Positions 7,726 to 12,620 of a stretch of 12,620 bases of DNA are shown one piece after another. Each line of letters starts with the position of its first letter. Within the stretch, counting starts at the first letter, position 1. The DNA lies in NCBI GenBank assembly GCA_022013615.1, contig JAKLQB010000585.1, positions 1-12,620 on the forward strand. Direction: 5' to 3'. The translations under genes and the position numbers were made by a program. The notes beneath the pieces are model-generated. The model did not search any database. It had not been told where the DNA came from and worked only from the letters and a program-made list of their open reading frames with translations. The DNA comes from Desulfobacterales bacterium. GTDB taxonomy: Bacteria; Desulfobacterota; DSM-4660; Desulfatiglandales; Desulfatiglandaceae.

Positions 7726-8796
7726 ATGGGAAGAACTTATCAGATTGGCGTTATTGCCGGAGATGGGACCGGGCCAGAGGTTATTGTCGAGGGTTTAAAA
7801 GCCCTTAAAGCCGTGTCCGAGAAGACGGGTATCAAGTATAACTTCATACATTATGATTATGGTGGAGAAAAGTATTTGAAGACAGGGGAAACAGTGCCTG
7901 ATTCTGCTATCAAAGAGCTTCGTCAACTGGATGCTATTTATCTGGGGGCTATTGGACATCCCGAGGTAAAACCGGGCATTCTGGAGAAGGAAATACTCCT
8001 GAATCTGAGGTTCTCCTTAGACCTTTACATAAATCTTCGGCCTGTCAAACTTTATCCGGGAGTGGACACCCCGTTAAGGGACAAGGGGCCGGAACACATT
8101 GATTTCGTTGTGGTGCGGGAGAATACTGAGGGCCTGTATGCTGGTTCAGGGGGGTTTCTTAAAAAAGGAACTCTCGATGAGATTGCCGTTCAGGAATCTA
8201 TCAATACCCGTAAAGGGGTGGAGAGGTGTTTGAGATTTGCATTCGATTACTGCCGGAAGAGAAATAAGGACAAGAAGCTGACACTCTGCGGAAAGACCAA
8301 TGTCCTTACCTATGCCTTTGATCTGTGGGAGAGGGTTTTTCACGAGGTAGGCCAAGAGTACCCGGATATCGAGAAAGACTATGCACATGTTGATGCTGTC
8401 TGTATGTGGATGGTCAAAAACCCGGAATGGTTCGATGTGATTGTAACCGATAATATGTTCGGGGATATCATCACAGACATCGGTGCCATGATCCAGGGTG
8501 GAATGGGCATTGCTGCAGGCGGCAATATCAACCCCGAGGGTACCGCCATGTTTGAGCCTATTGGCGGCTCTGCTCCCAAGTACACTGGAAAAAACGTCAT
8601 TAACCCCTTAGCCGCAATTATGGCCGGCCACATGATGCTGAACTACTTAGGGGAAACAGACGCGGGCGGGCTTATTGAAAGAGCCGTGATGACGATTGTT
8701 AAGGACAATATGAAGAGCATGGATGCCGGAAGGATGGGTATGGGCACAAACGAGGTTGGGGATTTAGTGGTTAATTATATCAGGGATGAGGGATAA
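7726..8796 (+). CDS. leuB: Isocitrate/isopropylmalate dehydrogenase family, beta-decarboxylating hydroxyacid dehydrogenase
   Basis: A 356-residue cytoplasmic dehydrogenase that oxidises a 2-hydroxy acid with a beta-carboxylate and releases CO2. Visible motifs are IAGDGTGPEV (10-19), the substrate-arginine stretch LRFSLDLYINLRP (94-106), VRENTEGLYAG (130-140), metal-binding TDNMFGDIITD with Asp 242, 247 and 251, and the nucleotide loop GGSAPKYTGKNVINP (280-294), which suggests NAD use. Classical bacterial LeuB has VRELTGGIYFG in the third motif; the NTEG form here is shared with homoisocitrate, isocitrate and tartrate dehydrogenases and with archaeal-type isopropylmalate dehydrogenases. It may thus act on 3-isopropylmalate or on a relative such as 3-methylmalate. 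The start ATG follows the leuD stop without a gap, and AAAAGGAG lies inside the end of leuD. Confidence 0.85.
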   Translation: MGRTYQIGVIAGDGTGPEVIVEGLKALKAVSEKTGIKYNFIHYDYGGEKYLKTGETVPDSAIKELRQLDAIYLGAIGHPEVKPGILEKEILLNLRFSLDLYINLRPVKLYPGVDTPLRDKGPEHIDFVVVRENTEGLYAGSGGFLKKGTLDEIAVQESINTRKGVERCLRFAFDYCRKRNKDKKLTLCGKTNVLTYAFDLWERVFHEVGQEYPDIEKDYAHVDAVCMWMVKNPEWFDVIVTDNMFGDIITDIGAMIQGGMGIAAGGNINPEGTAMFEPIGGSAPKYTGKNVINPLAAIMAGHMMLNYLGETDAGGLIERAVMTIVKDNMKSMDAGRMGMGTNEVGDLVVNYIRDEG

Positions 8797-8992
8797 ACCT
8801 TTAAATTGAAGGTAGCCGTTCATGGGTTCAATGGTTCAGGGGTCAACGAAAGATAGAAAAATGCCTGATAGCAGACTGAAAACCCTTTTACAAAGTGGGA
8901 TTGAGGAGGCTTTGAGAAATTTCTATAATATCCACGAGTTGTAGAAATTCCGATAAGTCAAATTACCAACTTAATCCCAAAGGAGACAACAA
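8797..8992. other. Spacer between leuB and the CoA-transferase gene, short repeats
   Basis: No gene is seen in these 196 bases. Three near-copies of GGTTCA occur in a row (8825-8830, 8833-8838, and GGGTCA at 8840-8845). A decayed palindrome resembling the two hairpins after livJ and dctP may lie at 8881-8902 (CCCTTTTAC facing AAAGTGGG). The self-complementary AGAAATTTCT (8915-8924) is followed by another AGAAATT at 8943-8949 and could be an operator. The region ends with AAAGGAGA, the ribosome site of the next gene. Confidence 0.45.
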
Positions 8993-10209
8993 ATGGGCAG
9001 GGCTGAGAACAACTTACCGCTATCGGGCATAAGGGTGTTAGAGCTTGGACACACGGTCATGGGCCCTACCTGTGGTCTGATACTGGCCGACATGGGGGCT
9101 GAGGTAATCAAGATTGAGAGGGCACCAAAAGGCGATGATACCCGGCGGCTCCTCGGCTTTGGATAGGGTTGTTTCCCTTTTTTAATCGAAACAAAAAGAG
9201 CCTGGTTTTAGACCTCAAGAGCGAACAGGGTAAAACCATCCTGAAAAAGCTAATTGCCTCGGCAGACGTCTTGTTGGAAAATTTTGGTCCCGGTGCGGTT
9301 GATCGACTTGGGTTTAGCTACGAGGCTTGCGCTAAGATCAACCCTCAACTGATCTATTGTAACCTCAAAGGCTTCATGCCCGGCCCTTATGAGAAACGGC
9401 CAAGCTTGGATAATCTTGTCCAGATGATGGGCGGCCTGGCTTATATGACTGGACCTAAAGGCCAACCTCTGAGAGCTGGAGCATCTATTATAGACATCCT
9501 GGGCGGTACCTACGGAGCACTGGGCATAATAACCGCCCTCTATGATCGGAAAACCACCGGCCGGGGCAATAGAGTCTTGGCAACCCTATTCGAGGCGACT
9601 GCCTTTTTAGTCGGCCAGCACATGGCTGTATCTGCGGTCTCGGGTGAGACATCGACACCCATGCCAGATGGAACCAACCCCTGGGCAATATACGATCTTT
9701 TTAAAACCCATGACGGTGAGATTGTTTTTATTGGAATAACCAGCGACCAACACTGGCAGAGGTTTTGCGAAATATTTGGTCTTGATTCCCTTTTTGCAGA
9801 TGAAAGACTGGGCTCTAACAATGGCCGAGTTCGACACCGAGACTGGCTAATCCCGGAGATAAAAAAGGCAATGGCCGATCTCCCCAAAGACAAGATTATA
9901 GAATTTTGCGAAAAGGCTGCAGTGCCTTTTGCTCCAATTGTTAGACCGGACGAGTTGTTCGATGACCCCCAGCTCAACCAAGGAGGCAGCCTAGCAGAGA
10001 CCACCCTGCCAAATGGCAAAAAAACTAAGCTGCCCAAACTGCCCTTGCGCCTTGGTCGCTATGACTTCGCACTTAGAAACGACCCTCCTGGCATGGGTAT
10101 GGGCACTATGGAGACGCTGAAATCAATTGGGCTTTCCGACCAGGAAATCAAAAAACTCATCGATCAAGGCATCATTATCTTTGAGGCAAACAATTTTGCG
10201 GCAAATTGA
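8993..10209 (+). pseudogene. Family III (CaiB/BaiF) acyl-CoA transferase, interrupted by a frameshift and TAG
   Basis: Family III CoA-transferases move CoA between carboxylic acids in the cytoplasm. From ATG 8993, after AAAGGAGA, 57 codons give a perfect family amino end (LSGIRVLELGHTVMGPTCG, then LADMGAEVIKIERAPKGDDT), ending GFG and TAG at 9164-9166. The rest continues one frame over as GLFPFFNRNKKSLVLDLKSE and stays open to TGA at 10207-10209, including ENFGPGAVDRLG, GPYEKRPSLDNLVQMMGG and GGTYGALGIITALYDR. One missing base near 9161-9166 (for example GGA-nTA-GGG) explains both the stop and the frame change. Apart from this the gene is clean over about 400 codons, so the break is very recent or a sequencing error. 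The position of the catalytic Asp of formyl-CoA transferase holds Glu (9592-9594). If translated from TTG 9169, the product lacks the first strand of its Rossmann core and should be inactive. Confidence 0.85.
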
Positions 10210-10249
10210 TTAGATTTGGAGGGAAGTCTGTAATGCGACGCTATTTCCC

Positions 10250-10278
10250 TTGACTCTCATTGCTAATTTTTCTATTTT
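10250..10278 (+). promoter_or_regulatory. Candidate sigma-70 promoter before the lyase gene
   Basis: TTGACT at 10250-10255 and TATTTT at 10273-10278 are separated by 17 bases, in a T-rich stretch just upstream of the lyase start. This matches five of six and four of six consensus bases. A start site near 10285 would leave a leader of about 20 bases with the ribosome site. It could give the lyase its own expression apart from the broken CoA-transferase. Confidence 0.35.
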
Positions 10279-10303
10279 TTTTATCATTTTAATAAAGGAC
10301 ATA

Positions 10304-11239
10304 ATGGCCTTACCTTCAAAAGTGAAGATCCGGGAGGTCGCTCTCAGAGATGGTTTCCAGTCATGGCCAGACTTCGTTCCTACGAATCGAAAACTCGAGA
10401 TCATCCAAGCGATGATCAGGGCCGGGGTGACCGAGATTGAAGCAACCTCTTTCGTTAATCCCAAGGCCATTCCTCAAATGAGTGACGCTATAGAGGTGAT
10501 AAAAAGCGTGCCCAGGCCAGGCTGCAATTACTGTGCTTTAGTGCCAAACCTAAAAGGGGCTCAAATGGCTCTGGAGGCCGGAACGGACGAGATAGCGGTA
10601 TTCATTTCTGCATCAGAGCCACACAACATGGCGAACGTCCGCCGGAACATCACCGATTCCATTGCCGACCTTAATGCCATTTTTGGTCTGGCCAAGGACA
10701 AAGCCGTCCCTGTCATCGGGGCTATTGTCGTTGCCTTCGGCTGCCCGTATCAAGGGGACGTGCCTGTAGATGCTGTCTTCAGATTAGCGGATGCTTACTT
10801 ATCCAGGGGGGCTACCGCGGTGATCTTGGCCGATACCACTGGCATGGCTACCCCACCTCGAATCGATGGCCTAGTTCGGGCCTACAAAAAGCGGTTTTCG
10901 AACACCAGTTTTGGGCTCCATTTGCATAATAATCGGGGAACGGCGATGGCCAACCTTTATGTGGCCCTCGAGGCCGGAGTGAATATGTTTGACACTGCCT
11001 TGGGTGGGATCGGCGGTTGCCCTAATGTACCCCATGCAGCCGGAAATTTACCGACCGAAGACGTTGTCTACATGCTCGAAGATATTGGTGTGGATACCGG
11101 TATTGACCTGGTAGCCATCATAGACGCTGCCCATCTGCTGGAGAAGATCCTCGGCCAGATCCTGCCCGGCCAGGTAATGAAGAGCGGCCCGCGAGACCCG
11201 GAAATCGCATCAAAGATATGCAGTGTCGGTCATACTTAG
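10304..11239 (+). CDS. Hydroxymethylglutaryl-CoA lyase family protein
   Basis: A 311-residue TIM-barrel enzyme that cleaves a branched 3-hydroxyacyl-CoA; HMG-CoA gives acetoacetate plus acetyl-CoA, and a known relative cleaves (R)-citramalyl-CoA to pyruvate plus acetyl-CoA. It has REVALRDGFQ (10-19) with catalytic Arg 15/Asp 16, EATSFVNPKAIPQM (46-59), metal ligands His 206 and His 208 in LHLHNNRG, and the mobile loop GGIGGCPNVPHAAGN (234-248) with the active-site Cys 239. The Asp after the second His of the human enzyme is Asn here, as in many bacterial relatives. ATG 10304 follows AAAGGA (10294-10299) by four bases; an in-frame TTG at 10250 would add 18 hydrophobic residues not seen in the family and is rejected. 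The CoA-transferase next door would supply its substrate. The exact substrate is not decided by the sequence. Confidence 0.88.
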   Translation: MALPSKVKIREVALRDGFQSWPDFVPTNRKLEIIQAMIRAGVTEIEATSFVNPKAIPQMSDAIEVIKSVPRPGCNYCALVPNLKGAQMALEAGTDEIAVFISASEPHNMANVRRNITDSIADLNAIFGLAKDKAVPVIGAIVVAFGCPYQGDVPVDAVFRLADAYLSRGATAVILADTTGMATPPRIDGLVRAYKKRFSNTSFGLHLHNNRGTAMANLYVALEAGVNMFDTALGGIGGCPNVPHAAGNLPTEDVVYMLEDIGVDTGIDLVAIIDAAHLLEKILGQILPGQVMKSGPRDPEIASKICSVGHT

Positions 11240-11242
11240 AAG

Positions 11243-11260
11243 AGGACTTATGGTAGTCCT
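11243..11260 (+). terminator. Weak hairpin after the lyase gene
   Basis: AGGACT (11243-11248) pairs with AGTCCT (11255-11260) across a 6-base loop, starting four bases after the lyase stop. There is no U-run after it (TATAAATG), so it is at best a weak terminator or an mRNA end stabiliser. Confidence 0.25.
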
Positions 11261-11308
11261 TATAAATGTGTTATTCATGCAATATCAACTTTTAAAGGAG
11301 GAGAAATT

Positions 11309-12289
11309 ATGAGTAAAAGACTGATGTTTTCGTTAGTTGGGGTATTGGCAATACTTTTCATGTGTGTAAGCGTGCATGCCGCCAAAATAGGTATTGACAT
11401 CAATTGTACCATGAAGCCCGGAGGATCAGAAGAGGCTGGCATCAATAAGTTCAAAGAGATTGTTGAAAAAGAATCCGACGGCCGTATGAAAGTGAAAATA
11501 TTTATGAGCGGCCAATTGGGAAAAGAAAAAGCGGTCCTCGAATTGTTGAAAATCGGGCAGACACAGATGGCCCTGACAGGGGGACTGTTTCGTACCATGT
11601 TTGCCAAGGAGTACGATCCCATATCCATTCCTTTTTACCTGTCAGACTGGGAATGTGTGAAGGCCTATCTGGAGGGCCCGATGGGCAAGAAGATAGGGCA
11701 GTTGGCCCTGGAAAAGGGCGGCGTCATAGACTTTGGTCCCCAGAAAAGAGCAGGCCGCCACATGACCACCAACCGAAAGATCATTGAGCCAGAAGACATC
11801 AAGGGCTTGAAGTTACGCCTGCCGGCCATGCCGATCTGGGTTGATGTCTGGAAAGAACTGGGGGCTCTGCCCACGATAGTTCCGGCTCCGGAGATCTATC
11901 TGGCTATGAAAACAGGCCAGGTCGATGCCCATGAAAACTCCCTTGTTTCTCCTTATTCCCGCAAACTATGGGAAGTTCAAAAATATATCATCTTGACCGA
12001 CCATGTCTTCTTCCCCTGGCACTGGGTGGCCAGCAAGGCCTGGTTCGACAAACTTGATGCCAAAGACCAGGCCCTCATCCGTAAGGCGGTAGCCGAGGCC
12101 AGGGCATGCGGAGACAAGGTAGAAGACGAGAAGGATGCTTTCTATGCCACCGAGTTGAAGGAAAAAGGCATGATATTTGTCACCCCTGATAAGGCGGCAA
12201 TCCGGTCCAAGGCCATGCCAGCCATCAATAGGGCCATCGGTAATCTGGCTCCTGAGGTGGCAGCAGAAATTGACAGGGTTTGTAAATAG
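11309..12289 (+). CDS. dctP: TRAP transporter solute-binding protein, DctP family
   Basis: A 326-residue periplasmic receptor for a tripartite ATP-independent (ion-driven) carboxylate importer. The signal peptide has MSKR, a hydrophobic core to about residue 20 and a cleavage region VHAA near 22-25. Family marks are SGQLGKEKAVLELLKIGQTQ (67-86), the carboxylate-clamping Arg 170 in LKLRLP, GALPTIVPAPEIYLAMKTGQ (185-204) followed by VDAHENSL, and FPWHWVASKAWFDKL. DctP proteins nearly always bind organic acids, so import of a dicarboxylate or hydroxy acid fits the CoA-transferase and lyase upstream. ATG 11309 follows a near-perfect AAAGGAGGAG (11294-11303), which points to strong translation. 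A hairpin and then dctQ come next. Confidence 0.93.
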   Translation: MSKRLMFSLVGVLAILFMCVSVHAAKIGIDINCTMKPGGSEEAGINKFKEIVEKESDGRMKVKIFMSGQLGKEKAVLELLKIGQTQMALTGGLFRTMFAKEYDPISIPFYLSDWECVKAYLEGPMGKKIGQLALEKGGVIDFGPQKRAGRHMTTNRKIIEPEDIKGLKLRLPAMPIWVDVWKELGALPTIVPAPEIYLAMKTGQVDAHENSLVSPYSRKLWEVQKYIILTDHVFFPWHWVASKAWFDKLDAKDQALIRKAVAEARACGDKVEDEKDAFYATELKEKGMIFVTPDKAAIRSKAMPAINRAIGNLAPEVAAEIDRVCK

Positions 12290-12314
12290 GCTAATAAAGG
12301 GGAAAAAATCATAA

Positions 12315-12339
12315 AGTCCCCCTTTAGTAAAGGGGGACT
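12315..12339. repeat. Palindromic hairpin between dctP and dctQ (same family as after livJ)
   Basis: AGTCCCCCTTTA (12315-12326) is the exact reverse complement of TAAAGGGGGACT (12328-12339) around one base, G12327. The core CCCCCTTTA-N-TAAAGGGGG is identical to that in the hairpin at 1448-1492 except for the central base. No U-run follows, so it is not a clear terminator. Its place between receptor and membrane subunit parallels the livJ-livH case. Confidence 0.8.
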
Positions 12340-12400
12340 AATGGGTTTTCTTGTTCGAATTGCATCTGTCTTTGACCCTATCGTAAAAGGAGGATAGTGT

Positions 12401-12620
12401 ATGCGCTATCTGGTCCGTTTTTATGACGCCGGAGCTTTAATTTGCTTTGTGGCCATGATGGGCTGCGTTGTCCTTGAAGTGTTCACCCGCAATGTCATTC
12501 ATATCCCCACCACCTGGGCCGAGGAGTCGTCACGATTCTTTTTTGTCTGGTCCGTGTTCTTGGGCTCAGCCTCGGCATGGTTTCGAGGGGCGCACATTAT
12601 CGTTAATGTGCTTCCCCGCA
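12401..12620 (+). CDS. dctQ: TRAP transporter small permease protein, DctQ family (amino-terminal part)
   Basis: The first 73 codons of the small membrane subunit, cut by the window end. From ATG 12401, with AAAGGAGG at 12386-12393 and a 7-base gap, the peptide has a first hydrophobic segment (about residues 11-27), then the DctQ signature TTWAEESSRFFFVWSVFLGS (37-56) with the conserved Trp-x-Glu-Glu, and FRGAHIIVNVLP at 61-72. DctQ anchors the large DctM subunit, expected just downstream. It lies 111 bases after dctP, with the palindrome between them. Confidence 0.92.
   Translation, partial: MRYLVRFYDAGALICFVAMMGCVVLEVFTRNVIHIPTTWAEESSRFFFVWSVFLGSASAWFRGAHIIVNVLPR

Noticed and set aside
9155..9172. 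Programmed ribosomal frameshift in the CoA-transferase
   Set aside because: There is no slippery heptamer or clear downstream stimulatory hairpin, and the family does not use recoding. A lost base is simpler.
9169..10209. A complete CoA-transferase starting at TTG 9169
   Set aside because: The conserved first 57 residues of the family are present just upstream in another frame with a good ribosome site; the TTG reading is the remnant of one broken gene.
10250..10303. Hydrophobic amino-terminal extension (signal or membrane anchor) on the lyase
   Set aside because: It arises from reading a T-rich spacer from TTG. ATG 10304 has its own ribosome site and gives the normal family start.

Overview
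The window reads as chromosomal DNA of an anaerobic, probably sulfate-reducing or syntrophic Deltaproteobacterium (Desulfobacterota). This is an inference from gene content (corrinoid methyl-transfer protein, LivJHMGF transporter, CaiB-type CoA-transferase, TRAP transporter), from consistent AAAGGAGG-type ribosome sites and from GC-moderate genes separated by AT-rich, repeat-bearing spacers. No 16S or other phylogenetic marker is present. All genes lie on the + strand, and no rRNA, tRNA, CRISPR array or transposase gene was seen.

Region 1 (1-5024): the tail of a corrinoid-binding protein is followed by a complete branched-chain-amino-acid-type (HAAT) ABC transporter. The order is livJ (periplasmic binding protein), a 302-base gap with a near-perfect 22-bp-stem hairpin, then livH, livM, livG and livF, the last three packed with short gaps or overlapping ends. 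Region 2 (5049-5779): a short TrmO/TsaA-family protein follows livF by 24 bases, then an AT-rich spacer of about 29% G+C. Region 3 (5780-8796): large and small subunits of a 3-isopropylmalate dehydratase/homoaconitase-type hydro-lyase and a beta-decarboxylating hydroxyacid dehydrogenase. No leuA-type synthase is present in the window. Region 4 (8993-11239): a CaiB/BaiF (family III) CoA-transferase gene broken by one apparent single-base deletion, and an HMG-CoA-lyase-family enzyme. Region 5 (11309-end): a TRAP transporter binding protein (dctP), a second hairpin of the same family as the first, and the start of the small membrane subunit (dctQ), cut by the window end.

How the genes may work together: regions 3-5 hold a dicarboxylate-type importer, an aconitase-like isomerase/hydratase, a decarboxylating dehydrogenase, a CoA-transferase and a thiolase-independent acyl-CoA lyase. 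That set fits degradation of a branched C5/C6 hydroxy- or unsaturated dicarboxylate (citramalate, citraconate, methylmalate or HMG type) to pyruvate or acetoacetate plus acetyl-CoA, or to a 2-oxoacid. The plainer reading is that leuCD-leuB serve leucine biosynthesis with leuA elsewhere. The other notable point is that both copies of one palindrome family (CCCCCTTTA-N-TAAAGGGGG) sit directly after a binding-protein gene and before the membrane subunits of its transporter.
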